The notes under the pieces: model-generated
The model's input: the letters and a program-made list of their open reading frames with translations, nothing else
Databases searched by the model: none
What the model was told of the DNA's origin: nothing
Shown: positions 24,399 through 33,772 of the stretch, one piece after another
Layout: every line of letters begins with the position of its first letter
How positions within the stretch are numbered: the stretch's first letter is position 1
Assembly: GCA_934270345.1 (NCBI GenBank)
Contig: CAKQPT010000010.1
Location: 1 to 64,000 of the forward strand
Source: an uncultured Oribacterium sp.
GTDB taxonomy: Bacteria; Bacillota; Clostridia; Lachnospirales; Lachnospiraceae
Direction of reading: 5' to 3'
Length of the DNA: 64,000 nucleotides
Program-made: the position numbers and the translations under genes

Positions 24399-25814
24399 AT
24401 GATTAAAGATAACCAGCGTTTTTTAAATAATCTTCACGTCCTTCTGGACGTCCTCATCATCTGCGCGTCCTACGCCCTTGCGTGGCTCCTGACGATCGTT
24501 GCACCGATCTTCCCGGCGGGCCACGGCGTACTCCCGCCGCAGGTCTATTTTGCTGCGCTCATTCCGATCGTACCGGCGTACCTCCTTCTCTACTGGGCGT
24601 TCCACCTGTACGAGCCGAAGCGCACCCACTCGAAGCGCGCCGAGCTCTGGCACATCTGCCAGGCCTGCGCCGTCGGCCTCATGCTGCTGACCTCGATCCT
24701 CTTCGCGTTCCGACGCTCCGGATACTTCGGCAACTTCTCGACCCGAATGCTCGTCGCGTTCTCCATCATCGACATCACCCTGACGACGGTCGAACGCTTC
24801 GGCATCCGCTATATCCTGTCGCGCCTCCGCCGGAAAGGCTTCAACCAGAAGCACGTCATGCTCGTCGGCTTCTCGGACGCCTCCGACCAGTTCATCGACG
24901 CCTGCCGCCGCAACCCGGACTGGGGCTACCACATCTACGGCATCGTCGACGACATCGCTGAAGTCGGCGAAGGCTACAAGGGCGTTCGCGTCGTCGGTCG
25001 CATCTCCGAGCTCGAGCACATCCTCGCGCAGAACACCATCGACGAAATCGCGATCACCCTGCCGCTCGCAGCCTATGCGAAGCTCGACGGCATCGTGCAC
25101 GTCTGCGAGAAGTCCGGCGTCCACACGAAGTTCATCCCGGACTATAACAACATCATCCACTCGAAGCCGGTCACCGAAGACATGGACGGCCTCCCGGTCA
25201 TCAACATCCGGAACGTCCCGCTCACCGACCCGGTCAAGGCCACCGCGAAGCGCGCCGTCGACATCTTCGGCGCACTCGTCGGCATCACCCTCTTCAGCCC
25301 GATTATGCTCGCCGTCGCGATTCTCATCAAGTTCACCTCGCCGGGCCCGATCATCTTCAAGCAGGAGCGCGTCGGCCTTCACAACAAACCGTTCATGATG
25401 TACAAGTTCCGCTCCATGGTGCAGCAGACCGAAGCCGACGAAAAGAAGGGCTGGACCGTCCCGGGTGACCCGCGCGTCACCCGCGTCGGCCGCTTCATAC
25501 GGAAAACCTCCATCGACGAGTTCCCGCAGTTCTTCAACGTCCTCGCCGGCCAGATGTCCCTCATCGGCCCGCGACCGGAGCGCACCCAGTTCGTCGAGAT
25601 GTTTAAGGAAGAAATCCCGCGCTACATGATCAAGCATCAGGTCCGCCCGGGCATGACCGGCTGGGCCCAGGTCAACGGCCTCCGCGGCGACACCTCGATC
25701 TACGAGCGTGTGAAGTACGACATCTGGTACATCGAGAACTGGACCATGTCCCTCGACGTAAAAATCCTTTTCCTCACGATTTTTAAAGGATTCGTAAACA
25801 AAAATGCATATTAA
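24399..25814 (+). CDS. Polyprenyl-phosphate sugar-1-phosphate transferase (WbaP/WcaJ-like)
   Basis: A 471-residue initiating phosphoglycosyl transferase. Four N-terminal membrane helices (about 13-125) are followed by a nucleotide-binding-like middle domain and the conserved catalytic region after a membrane hairpin (AVDIFGALVGITLFSPIML). The latter has FKQERVGLHNKPF, YKFRSM, DEFPQFFNVLAGQMSLIGPRPE and GMTGWAQVNG. It transfers a hexose-1-phosphate from UDP-sugar to undecaprenyl phosphate, the first step of polymer assembly. It is one of two such enzymes here (see 34640). The N-terminus matches the family from MIKDNQ onward, supporting this ATG despite the missing ribosome site. Confidence 0.92.
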   Translation: MIKDNQRFLNNLHVLLDVLIICASYALAWLLTIVAPIFPAGHGVLPPQVYFAALIPIVPAYLLLYWAFHLYEPKRTHSKRAELWHICQACAVGLMLLTSILFAFRRSGYFGNFSTRMLVAFSIIDITLTTVERFGIRYILSRLRRKGFNQKHVMLVGFSDASDQFIDACRRNPDWGYHIYGIVDDIAEVGEGYKGVRVVGRISELEHILAQNTIDEIAITLPLAAYAKLDGIVHVCEKSGVHTKFIPDYNNIIHSKPVTEDMDGLPVINIRNVPLTDPVKATAKRAVDIFGALVGITLFSPIMLAVAILIKFTSPGPIIFKQERVGLHNKPFMMYKFRSMVQQTEADEKKGWTVPGDPRVTRVGRFIRKTSIDEFPQFFNVLAGQMSLIGPRPERTQFVEMFKEEIPRYMIKHQVRPGMTGWAQVNGLRGDTSIYERVKYDIWYIENWTMSLDVKILFLTIFKGFVNKNAY

Positions 25815-25902
25815 GTAAAAATTGCTGAAGCGGGGCAAGTATGGTAAAATCGTCTAAGTTTTTTTGAAAAGTAGCTGCAACCCGCAGTATGAGGATAAAC
25901 GA

Positions 25903-28098
25903 ATGGCACTTGACAGTGGCAAGGAAACGCGCCGCCCGCACACGCAGGCAGAGGCAGAAGCCGAACAGCGCGCGCTCGAAGATCGAATCGTAAATGATAA
26001 GCAGATGGCCGGTCGGCTCATGGATAAGGCCATGAACCCGCAGAGCGGTGACGCGGCGACAGCTCGTCGCAGCAACCCATATCTTTCAGAGATGGAAGCG
26101 GAGCGAAGAGCAGCCAGAGCTGCAGACGGTACAGCCCGCACCCCGCACTCGGCAGGCACCACGTCGGACGCGTACTCGACGACCGGATACACCGGCACCC
26201 GCCCGTCCGACACCCCGGGCACTCGCCCGACGACCGGCACCACCGGTGCACGACCGGCATCCAGATCTGACGCCCGTCCGCGTCGCACGACGCCAGTGAA
26301 GCCGCAGGAGGCCCAGCCGGGCGTCCGCCAGCTGAACAGCATCGGCGAGGGACAGTTCGACGCCGACTACGAGCGCCGCATGCGCGACAAAAAGAAGAAG
26401 GCCCGCCGCACCCGCATCATCACCATGGTGATCGTCGAGCTCCTGACCCTCGTCTGCATCTTCGGCTTCGGCTTCGTCTACCGCTACATGCACATGACCG
26501 CCGACGTCGCCTTCGACGTTAGCAAGGTACGAAACGACAACATCGACATCTCCCAGAAGCAGAAGATGTCCGGCTACTGGACCGTCGCCGTCTTCGGCGT
26601 CGACTCCCGTAACGGCGACGTCGGCAAGGGCGCGAACGCCGACGTACAGATCATCGCAAACGTCAACATGGGCACCGGCGATATCACCCTGACCTCCGTC
26701 TACCGCGACACCTACCTGAACCTCGGAAAGGGTGACCGCTACTCGAAGAGCAACGCCGCCTACGCCGAGGGCGGACCGGAGCAGGCCGTCGCGATGCTGA
26801 ATAAAAACCTCGACCTCGACATCGAGAATTACGTCACCTTCAACTGGAAGGCCGTGGCGGACGTCATCGACCTCCTCGGCGGCGTGGAGATCGACGTCTC
26901 GAAGGCGGCTTTCTACTATATGAATGCCTACATTCACGAAACCTGCCTGAAGTCCGGCATCAGCGCACAGAACCCGGCCGCCATGTACATAAAGAAGGCC
27001 GGCCCGCAGCACCTGAACGGCGTCCAGGCCGTGGCCTACGCCCGCCTCCGCTACATGGACAGCGATTTCGAGCGTACGAAGCGCCAGCGCGAAGTGATCT
27101 CGCAGTGCCTCGACCTCGCGAAGAAGACCGACCTCGCGACCCTCACGAAGATCATCGACACCGTGCTCCCGCAGGTGGCCTTCAACATCGACACTGCAGA
27201 CATCATCGAGCTCGCAAAGGGCATCTCACGCTACAATATCCGCGAGTCCGTCGGCTTCCCGAAGGACCTGAAGGATCAGATGATGGGCAAGAAGGGCGCA
27301 TGCGTCATCCCGGCGACACTGGAGTCCAATGTCGTCTGGCTCCACCGCATCCTCTTCGCGGATGAGAACTACACCGTATCGGATGCGGTGAAGCGCTACT
27401 CCCAGAAGATCTCGGACGACTCCGGCTACTATGCGAGCCATAAGGAGACGGAGGAGTCGGATAAGAAGTTCACGAAGTCCGACGAGGACGAAATCGAGAA
27501 GACGAAGGCCGAGACCGACGAGAACGGTGAGACCATCAAGAAGCCGAAGACCGACGAAACGAAGGAATCCGAAACCGACGCCGACGGCAATGTCATCAAG
27601 GTCCCGAAGACCGACAAGAACGGCTACCTCATAAAGGGCGTCGACAAGAACGGCAAGTACATCTACGAGACGGATGCCGACGGCAATAAGATCAAGGCCG
27701 ACACGGAAACGACGAAGTCCGACGAGACGAAGGAAACGAAGGAAGGCGAAACCGAAGAATCCGAGACCGACGAGGGCGAGATCATCGAAGGCCCGACGAA
27801 GGAAACCAAGGAAAACCAGAAGGAAACAAAGGAAAACTCGAAGGACGAGACGAAGGAGTCGAAGAAGGACAACAGCTCGGAGACCAAGGAAAGCCAGAAG
27901 GAAACCATCGAAGAACCGGGCAAGACCCCGGAGAACAGCTACGACGGCCCGGGCGGCTCCAGCTCGAATCATAACAGCAGCACCGCCGGCCCAGGCTCCA
28001 GCTCAAACAACAGCAGCGAAGGACCAGGCAGCAGCCACACCAGCGAAGTCATCCCTGGCGGTCCAGGCGGTGACCTACTCGAAGGCCCTGGCGCATAA
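25903..28098 (+). CDS. LytR-CpsA-Psr (LCP) family wall-polymer ligase with very long charged tail
   Basis: GAGG 8 bases before ATG 25903 supports this start (731 residues). A disordered cytoplasmic region (1-168) is followed by one membrane helix (about 170-195) and an LCP domain (about 225-455). The domain has VFGVDSR, TSVYRDTY, the NAAYAEGGPEQAV stretch and LNGVQAVAYARLRY...DFERTKRQREVI. LCP proteins move lipid-linked glycopolymers onto peptidoglycan. The C-terminal ~235 residues are Lys/Glu/Thr/Asp-rich with short repeats (DETKE, TDADGN, DKNGY) and end in a Gly/Ser/Pro stretch. The tail may span or cling to the wall. It lies directly between an initiating transferase and the ligase-like gene. 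Confidence 0.92.
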   Translation: MALDSGKETRRPHTQAEAEAEQRALEDRIVNDKQMAGRLMDKAMNPQSGDAATARRSNPYLSEMEAERRAARAADGTARTPHSAGTTSDAYSTTGYTGTRPSDTPGTRPTTGTTGARPASRSDARPRRTTPVKPQEAQPGVRQLNSIGEGQFDADYERRMRDKKKKARRTRIITMVIVELLTLVCIFGFGFVYRYMHMTADVAFDVSKVRNDNIDISQKQKMSGYWTVAVFGVDSRNGDVGKGANADVQIIANVNMGTGDITLTSVYRDTYLNLGKGDRYSKSNAAYAEGGPEQAVAMLNKNLDLDIENYVTFNWKAVADVIDLLGGVEIDVSKAAFYYMNAYIHETCLKSGISAQNPAAMYIKKAGPQHLNGVQAVAYARLRYMDSDFERTKRQREVISQCLDLAKKTDLATLTKIIDTVLPQVAFNIDTADIIELAKGISRYNIRESVGFPKDLKDQMMGKKGACVIPATLESNVVWLHRILFADENYTVSDAVKRYSQKISDDSGYYASHKETEESDKKFTKSDEDEIEKTKAETDENGETIKKPKTDETKESETDADGNVIKVPKTDKNGYLIKGVDKNGKYIYETDADGNKIKADTETTKSDETKETKEGETEESETDEGEIIEGPTKETKENQKETKENSKDETKESKKDNSSETKESQKETIEEPGKTPENSYDGPGGSSSNHNSSTAGPGSSSNNSSEGPGSSHTSEVIPGGPGGDLLEGPGA

Positions 28099-28103
28099 TC
28101 TGA

Positions 28104-28137
28104 AATCCGGCTGTACGCAGAAGCGAACAGCCGGATT
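28104..28137 (+). terminator. Inverted repeat between LCP and ligase genes
   Basis: AATCCGGCTGT pairs perfectly with ACAGCCGGATT around a 12-base loop. No T run follows, so it may be an mRNA-stability hairpin or weak terminator rather than a full stop. Confidence 0.5.
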
Positions 28138-28168
28138 ATGTCATATTAAGAAATAAAGGAGCTTCTCC

Positions 28169-29890
28169 ATGAGTAAGCAAAAGAAAACCGGAAACACAGC
28201 AAAAGCCGTACAGGAAGTAAAGACGGCAGCAGGAGAAAAGAGCTCAATCGGACTGCAGAATGCAGTCGGCCCAGAAAGCGACCGTATTAATCAACGCTTT
28301 GGTCGCATCGCCAGCACCCTGATGACGATCTACGTGCTTTTCTATCTTTGCATCTTCCCACTCGCGACCCACGACAAGTACTTCGATATCTTACAGTTCC
28401 GCTTCCAGCTCTACTGGATTCCGACCCTCATCTACGGCATCCTCTTCCTCGTACTGGGTATCCTCTATCTGATTGCAGATAAACGAGAGAACGGTGGAGC
28501 TCTCACAGCGAAGCTGAGAGAAAATCTGAAGTGGAACATCCTGAAGACGAAGCTCACGAAGACCGACATCTGCTTCATCGCACTGATCTTCATCATGGCC
28601 CTGTCCGTGCTCTTCGCGGACTACCAGTACGAAGCCCTCTGGGGCAGCCGCGGCCGCTTCAACGGCCTCGTCCTCTGGCTCATGTTTTTCATCGCGTATT
28701 GGTTCGTCACCCGTTTCTATCACTTCCGAAAGTGGCACCTATATGCCTATCTCATCGCCGCGTGTCTCCCGGAAATCTGGGGAATGACGGACTTCTTCCT
28801 TTTAGATTTATTTGGATTTCACAAGAACACCAGTCCGGAGTATATTTATACCTTCGTTTCCAGCGTGGGCAATATTAATACCTATACAAATATGGTGGCG
28901 CTGCACTTGGGTGCATCTGTGGTACTCTTTGTACTTTCGGACACGAAACATGAGCTGCTATTGACGTGTACTACACTGGTGATTTCCTCACTCGCCATCG
29001 TGATGGGCATCAGTGATAACGGGCTTCTTGCGGCAGCTGCGGTTTTTGCATTCCTTCCTTTTGTGGGGTGGAATGCACGGAAGAACATAGCTCGATTCTT
29101 TATTGCGCTGAGTATCTTTATGACAAGTGTGATCATTACAGCACAGCTGACCATTGGACGGGAAACGATGGCCGATTGTGATGGAGGCAGTGTTTTTGTG
29201 ACACTTGGCAAAACAAACGCCTTCCTTTTTCTTACGATCGTACTTTGGATGTTTGCAATTGTTTTGTCGCTTCGTTTTCGTAAGGAAGTCATGCAGGCAG
29301 TGGAGGAAAAGACTACTCGAATTGCGCGCCGCATCTGGCTGGGGCTTTTCCTTGCGGGTAGTTTGACAGTAGTGGCAGTTTTTGTAGACGCCAATACAGG
29401 GAAGCATCCGGAAATCTGGAATGCGTATCGTAATGTGCTGATCTTTGGCGATGGCTGGGGAACCGGTCGTGGCTTCAACTGGCGCCTGGCCTGGGAATTC
29501 TTTACAAAGGATGCCAGTCTCTTACAGAAAATCATCGGCTATGGACCGGATACCTACTACATTATTACCATGGATCGCTATAAACATGCGATGAGAGACG
29601 CAGGCTATGGCATATTTGATTCGGCACATAACGAATATATAGAGTATCTGACCACCATCGGAATACTGGGTACGCTTGCATACCTTGGGGTGCTGGCGAC
29701 GAGTCTTCGGCAGATGCTGAAAAAGTCAGACAATGCCTGTGCCATTGCCTGCGGCTTCGCAGTGCTTGCTTATGCGGTGCAGTCGGTGGTCAATATCGCG
29801 ATTCCGCTCACGACACCGATTTTTATGCTCCTTCTTTATGTGGGAATCAATAGCACCCAATCATCGAACTGTGAGAAAGGAACGTTATGA
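28169..29890 (+). CDS. O-antigen ligase/polymerase-like membrane protein (mosaic composition)
   Basis: AAAGGAGC precedes the ATG. The 573-residue protein has about eleven membrane helices and a large extracytoplasmic loop. FVSSVGNINTYTNMVA and, near the C-terminus, the GYGPDTYY...SAHNEYIEYLTTIG region are typical of Wzy/WaaL-type O-antigen ligase family proteins, which polymerise or transfer lipid-linked glycans outside the membrane. Codon use changes within the gene: GC-rich up to about 28740, AT-richer after about 28790. This suggests that the gene is a recombinant between resident and incoming DNA. It overlaps the next gene by 4 bases (ATGA). Confidence 0.87.
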   Translation: MSKQKKTGNTAKAVQEVKTAAGEKSSIGLQNAVGPESDRINQRFGRIASTLMTIYVLFYLCIFPLATHDKYFDILQFRFQLYWIPTLIYGILFLVLGILYLIADKRENGGALTAKLRENLKWNILKTKLTKTDICFIALIFIMALSVLFADYQYEALWGSRGRFNGLVLWLMFFIAYWFVTRFYHFRKWHLYAYLIAACLPEIWGMTDFFLLDLFGFHKNTSPEYIYTFVSSVGNINTYTNMVALHLGASVVLFVLSDTKHELLLTCTTLVISSLAIVMGISDNGLLAAAAVFAFLPFVGWNARKNIARFFIALSIFMTSVIITAQLTIGRETMADCDGGSVFVTLGKTNAFLFLTIVLWMFAIVLSLRFRKEVMQAVEEKTTRIARRIWLGLFLAGSLTVVAVFVDANTGKHPEIWNAYRNVLIFGDGWGTGRGFNWRLAWEFFTKDASLLQKIIGYGPDTYYIITMDRYKHAMRDAGYGIFDSAHNEYIEYLTTIGILGTLAYLGVLATSLRQMLKKSDNACAIACGFAVLAYAVQSVVNIAIPLTTPIFMLLLYVGINSTQSSNCEKGTL

Positions 29891-30993
29891 GATTTGAGTG
29901 GAATTTGATGAAAGGCTTGAAAAAGAAAATAGATAGCATTGCGCATGCATGGATGCTTGGCCTCCTGATGACACTGTCTATCTTCGATAGGATGCCTGCG
30001 CAGGCAGCGCCGATCATCGATACGACCATTGCACAGACGACCTCGATGCCAGGTGCACCGACCGTGCCGTCAACATCGTCACAGAATGTGACGAATGCAC
30101 AGATAGTACAGACACCAGGAATGTCGAGTGCGTACACATCGATTTCAACTGGAGCAAGTGGTGTCGGCGAGTTATGGATGCTGGGAAGTGCAACGGGCGC
30201 GCAGAACCTGAGCATCGTGATAAAGAGTCCGAATGGAAAGCTCATCGTCGTCGATGGTGGTTGGGAAGCAGACGCAGAAAAACTATCATCACTCATTCTG
30301 CAGCAGGGCGGAAGGGTAGATGCATGGCTCATCACGCATCCACACGAGGATCATGTCGGCGCACTCTGCGCGATTCTGAATGATACCGTCAGGAAAATCA
30401 AAATCGATAAGATCTACTGCTCACTGGCGACGTCGGACTGGTATCGCCAGGTTTCCCCGACGGGAGCTGGCATCGCAGACCAGCTGTTGAATGCATTTAC
30501 GAAGCTACCGGTCGGCACGGTGACAAATAATATCGGACGTGGAACAGAGATCAACATCGATGATGTCAACATCCGCGTGCTGAATAACCGTGGCGTGTAT
30601 ACCTATAACGGTGTCAACAACAGCAGTCTGGTCTATAAGATCCGTGTAAGCGGACAGTCCATCCTGATTCTTGGAGACCTCGCGTATGATGGCGGAAAAG
30701 ACCTGATCAAGACCTGCTCTGCGGCAGAACTGAAATCAGATATCGTACAGATGGCCCACCACGGTCAGCAGGGCGTAGACCAGGATGCCTATGCACTGAT
30801 TGCACCGACCACCTGCCTCTGGCCATCACCCGCCTGGCTCTGGGATAACGATAACGGTGGTGGGGTCGGCAGCGGCCCGTGGGGTACCCTGAAGACCAGG
30901 GCTTGGATGAACGCCCTCGGCGTAAAGGATAACCGTTCCCTGAAGGATGGCGATGTCCATATGTACCTCGGCATGCCATCACCGAATATGTAA
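29887..30993 (+). CDS. Secreted metallo-beta-lactamase-fold hydrolase (ComEC C-domain-like)
   Basis: A 368-residue protein with an N-terminal hydrophobic signal (about 15-40, ending ...RMPAQAA), a Ser/Thr/Pro-rich linker, and an MBL-fold domain. The metal-binding motif THPHEDHVG (H-x-H-x-D-H) is intact, with later ILGDLA and MAHHGQQG supplying further ligands. The domain resembles the beta-lactamase-like part of ComEC and stand-alone secreted relatives, some of which are nucleases or phosphodiesterases. The substrate here is unknown. The gene overlaps the ligase-like gene by 4 bases, so the two are co-translated. Its 3' part is more GC-rich than its start. Confidence 0.85.
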   Translation: MRFEWNLMKGLKKKIDSIAHAWMLGLLMTLSIFDRMPAQAAPIIDTTIAQTTSMPGAPTVPSTSSQNVTNAQIVQTPGMSSAYTSISTGASGVGELWMLGSATGAQNLSIVIKSPNGKLIVVDGGWEADAEKLSSLILQQGGRVDAWLITHPHEDHVGALCAILNDTVRKIKIDKIYCSLATSDWYRQVSPTGAGIADQLLNAFTKLPVGTVTNNIGRGTEINIDDVNIRVLNNRGVYTYNGVNNSSLVYKIRVSGQSILILGDLAYDGGKDLIKTCSAAELKSDIVQMAHHGQQGVDQDAYALIAPTTCLWPSPAWLWDNDNGGGVGSGPWGTLKTRAWMNALGVKDNRSLKDGDVHMYLGMPSPNM

Positions 30994-31000
30994 AAAGTGC

Positions 31001-31028
31001 TTGCATTCTTGTGAAAAGCATGTATAAT
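31001..31028 (+). promoter_or_regulatory. Upstream promoter P1 of the wall-binding repeat gene
   Basis: TTGCAT (31001-31006) and TATAAT (31023-31028) are spaced 16 bases. Transcripts from here would have a ~260-base leader. Confidence 0.7.
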
Positions 31029-31212
31029 CGCAGACATAGGTTAATTATTAAGATTTGATTAAGAAGTACGAAAGATAGTCTTTAAGAAATTCGTAAGAAT
31101 TAGTAATGACTCTGTTATATACTTTCTGGTTGAATCGCAGTAAGATAACCTCGTACATGATGAGAGAGTACGAAGCAAGTACTTCCTCCGCGGAACCAAG
31201 TAAGAAAAGGAC

Positions 31213-31241
31213 TTGCAAGGTCACACGCTTAGAGGTATAAT
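31213..31241 (+). promoter_or_regulatory. Downstream promoter P2 of the wall-binding repeat gene
   Basis: TTGCAA (31213-31218) and TATAAT (31236-31241) have an ideal 17-base spacer, 55 bases before the ATG. A strong AAAAAAGGAGAG ribosome site follows. The stretch 31029-31212 shows no gene and only weak pairing words. Confidence 0.75.
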
Positions 31242-31296
31242 CTCACCGTAACTGAGCCTAGAGGCTCGAAAAGAAAAAAAGGAGAGTGCATTTATT

Positions 31297-32823
31297 ATGA
31301 AGAAGCAGACAAAGGTAATGGCAACACTTTCTACTGCAGCACTTCTTGCTCTTGGTTTTTCAGCCGTTTCCATGGCAGCTGGTTGGGATAACTCAACAGG
31401 CGCTTGGAGATATCTGAACAACGATGGCACAGAGGTTGTTGACGAGTGGAAGTCCGCAAACGGAAATTGGTTCTATCTTGACAGCGACGGAGTTATGGCT
31501 ACCGATAAGCTGATCGAGGATGAGTCTGGTTCCAAGACGAAGTACTATTATGTTGACCAGTACGGCGCTATGGTAAAGAATACCTGGAAGGCTGTAGCTA
31601 TGGACGACGATGATAATACTGATCTCGACGCTGAGTACTGGTGGTACTACTTCGGTAACGATGGTAAGGCTTATACCACTGAGTCCGACAAGAAGCTTAC
31701 AAAGAATAAGGTTAAGACCATCAACGGCCTTAAGTATGCCTTCGATTCTGAGGGCCACATGCTTTATGGCTGGGTTAATACTGATTCCCACACTCAGGAT
31801 GACGACGATGCGCAGGCTTGGATGCACGCTGATTACTATTTCAACGGCTGGAACGATGGCCATGCTCAGACTGGTTGGGCTCAGCTTAACGTAGAGAAGG
31901 AAGATGGCGATACCGAGAATTACTGGTTCTACTTTGATGGTAACGGTATCAAGCAGTCCAGCAAGCGTAAGAAGATCAACGGCGTTTACTATGTATTCGA
32001 TGAGTACGGCCGCATGGTTGATGAGTGGGCTATTCAGCATGGTGATACATGGTCCGCACTTGATGAGATTGCTACTGGTACTACAGCCACAAATATCGCA
32101 TATCTCAATGGCGATGGTTCTCAGAGAAAGAACACTTGGGTTTGGGCTATTCCGGGTGAGAACTGGATCAACAAGGATTACGAGGACGATAGCTACAGAT
32201 GGTTCTACTTCGGTAAGAATGGCAAGCTGACTGTTGATCAGAAGAAGAAGATCAATGGTAAGTACTATGCATTCGATGAGTACGGCCGTATGCAGACGGG
32301 CTTCGTAGCTGTTGGCGATGATAACAAGGGCGTAACCAAGATTGGTAGTGCAGATGACTTCACTGCTAAGGAGTGGATCGCTGCTAACAACGATGGCGCA
32401 TTCTTCTTCTCATCTAATGAAGAGAAGGATGGCTCCATGAAGACTGGATATCAGAACATCGAGATGGATGATGATACCTATCAGTTCTATTTCCAGAAGA
32501 ATGGTGAGGCTAAGACTCAGTACGATAGCAAGATTAAGAAGTTCACTGTTGCTGGTCTTGTTCTGAAGCCAGCAACTGATGATGACAACAACTACGGTGC
32601 AGTAGCTGCTGATGGCCTGAGCATCACAACCACTTATAAGGATATGACAGTAGGCATGTATCTTGTTAATAAGCAGGGTACTCTTGTAAAGAACAAGACT
32701 GTCAAGGATGAGAACGACCAGTACTGGCTGACTGATGAGGATGGTAAGATCCTTAACAAGGCAGCAAGCAAGGATGCTTATGATGATATGAAGGATGATA
32801 AGACTTGGTACATTGCTGACTAA
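31297..32823 (+). CDS. Secreted cell-wall/glucan-binding repeat protein
   Basis: A 508-residue exported protein with signal peptide MKKQTKVMATLSTAALLALG...AVSMAA. The rest is built of imperfect aromatic/Gly repeats of the choline- or glucan-binding type: W.Y.N.DG, G.WFYLD.DG, KKING..YAFDEYGRM and variants with WYYFG.DGK. No catalytic domain is visible, so it is likely a surface-binding or structural protein. Codon use (GCT, GAT, AAG, CTT) is strongly biased and differs from both neighbours, and there are two promoters, an ideal ribosome site and a strong terminator. All of this suggests very high expression. Confidence 0.9.
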   Translation: MKKQTKVMATLSTAALLALGFSAVSMAAGWDNSTGAWRYLNNDGTEVVDEWKSANGNWFYLDSDGVMATDKLIEDESGSKTKYYYVDQYGAMVKNTWKAVAMDDDDNTDLDAEYWWYYFGNDGKAYTTESDKKLTKNKVKTINGLKYAFDSEGHMLYGWVNTDSHTQDDDDAQAWMHADYYFNGWNDGHAQTGWAQLNVEKEDGDTENYWFYFDGNGIKQSSKRKKINGVYYVFDEYGRMVDEWAIQHGDTWSALDEIATGTTATNIAYLNGDGSQRKNTWVWAIPGENWINKDYEDDSYRWFYFGKNGKLTVDQKKKINGKYYAFDEYGRMQTGFVAVGDDNKGVTKIGSADDFTAKEWIAANNDGAFFFSSNEEKDGSMKTGYQNIEMDDDTYQFYFQKNGEAKTQYDSKIKKFTVAGLVLKPATDDDNNYGAVAADGLSITTTYKDMTVGMYLVNKQGTLVKNKTVKDENDQYWLTDEDGKILNKAASKDAYDDMKDDKTWYIAD

Positions 32824-32850
32824 TTTCTGAACATCATTCATTGAGAAAAT

Positions 32851-32887
32851 AAAAAGGTTCCGGGGAGAAGTCCCCGGGGCCTTTTTT
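32851..32887 (+). terminator. Strong terminator of the wall-binding repeat gene
   Basis: CCGGGG pairs with CCCCGG around AGAAGT, extended by AAAAGG/CCTTTT, ending in six T residues. Confidence 0.9.
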
Positions 32888-32958
32888 AAAACAGGCTTTT
32901 ATATGATGAGGATCATCAAACTGCCCATCAAACTTGTTGGGGGGTGTCGATCTTTTTG

Positions 32959-32989
32959 TGGGGCGGACTTGAGGGTCGGCCCTTTTTTT
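32959..32989 (+). terminator. Second, weaker terminator-like hairpin
   Basis: GGGGCGGAC pairs imperfectly with GGTCGGCCC and is followed by seven T residues. It may act as a backup terminator behind the highly expressed gene. Confidence 0.55.
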
Positions 32990-33157
32990 AGAACTCTCTG
33001 AACTTTTCATGAACATATCGTGAACCTGCTAGGATTTTTCCTGAAAGAATGGTATGATAGGCGACGTTGTATTTAACTAAGAACCTAAACAGTGACGCAA
33101 GCGCATCGAAAGCATGCGAATGACCGCTGATTTCAGAAGACCATAGGAGAATGTGAT

Positions 33158-33739
33158 ATGAAATCGATGAAGAATTTGATGATCTTTGGTGTGACAGCAC
33201 TTGCTGCGCTTTCTGTAAGCGCATGCAAGCCGACGTATGAAGTGCCGGTGGATGATCCGATTATGACGACGGCCCCTGCAGATGCCCCTTATGAGATGGA
33301 CTTTGATCAGCTGAATGATGATGTGATCGACGGCTTCTCGAAGACCCATGTGGTCTTCCCGTTCGTGAAGTCTATGGAGATCGACGGCGATAATGATACT
33401 AAAACTATTACGGCGACCATCGACATCCAGCCAAATGTTGACGATTACGCCGTGCAGGTTCTGCTTTCCGATGTGACGAAGAAAATTGATAATAATGCCT
33501 ATATTCAGGATTTTCGTATCAAGCAGGCAGATGATACGCAGTTTGGCTCTGTTTATGATATCTATAGTTACACCTATAAGGTGACTTGTGATGGAGAAAC
33601 ATTATACGACGAAACTATTCAGCAGGGATCGGAGATTCCGCTGGATCCGAGCGTGGATGGAAACAAAATTATGGAATCTATAGCTGAAGTTCAGGATTCG
33701 GATGATTCTTTGGATACGAGTGAAACGTCATCGAACTAA
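33158..33739 (+). CDS. Putative lipoprotein of unknown function
   Basis: A 193-residue product with a lipoprotein signal: a basic start, hydrophobic run and the lipobox LSVSAC, giving Cys24 as the modified residue. The mature part is acidic, with predicted beta strands (TKTITATIDIQPNVDDYAVQ region) and a Ser/Asp-rich C-terminus, and resembles no family I recognise. It stands alone between the terminators of the wall-binding gene and a hairpin before the next glycosyltransferase. A surface role in the polysaccharide locus is only suggested by position. Confidence 0.75.
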   Translation: MKSMKNLMIFGVTALAALSVSACKPTYEVPVDDPIMTTAPADAPYEMDFDQLNDDVIDGFSKTHVVFPFVKSMEIDGDNDTKTITATIDIQPNVDDYAVQVLLSDVTKKIDNNAYIQDFRIKQADDTQFGSVYDIYSYTYKVTCDGETLYDETIQQGSEIPLDPSVDGNKIMESIAEVQDSDDSLDTSETSSN

Positions 33740-33772
33740 CTGGAAGGCTATTCATAAAACAAGTCTTGTGGT

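Noticed and set aside
24423-25838. Long open frame on the minus strand opposite the phosphoglycosyl transferase
   Set aside because: It mirrors a GC-rich gene with strong codon bias; its predicted protein is an Asp/Arg/Val-rich shadow without domains. The same holds for long minus-strand frames at 11597-12898, 19832-21403, 16148-16918 and 50915-51808.
31029-31296. Riboswitch in the long leader of the wall-binding repeat gene
   Set aside because: No recognisable aptamer pattern or terminator/antiterminator pair; a second good promoter inside the leader explains its length.
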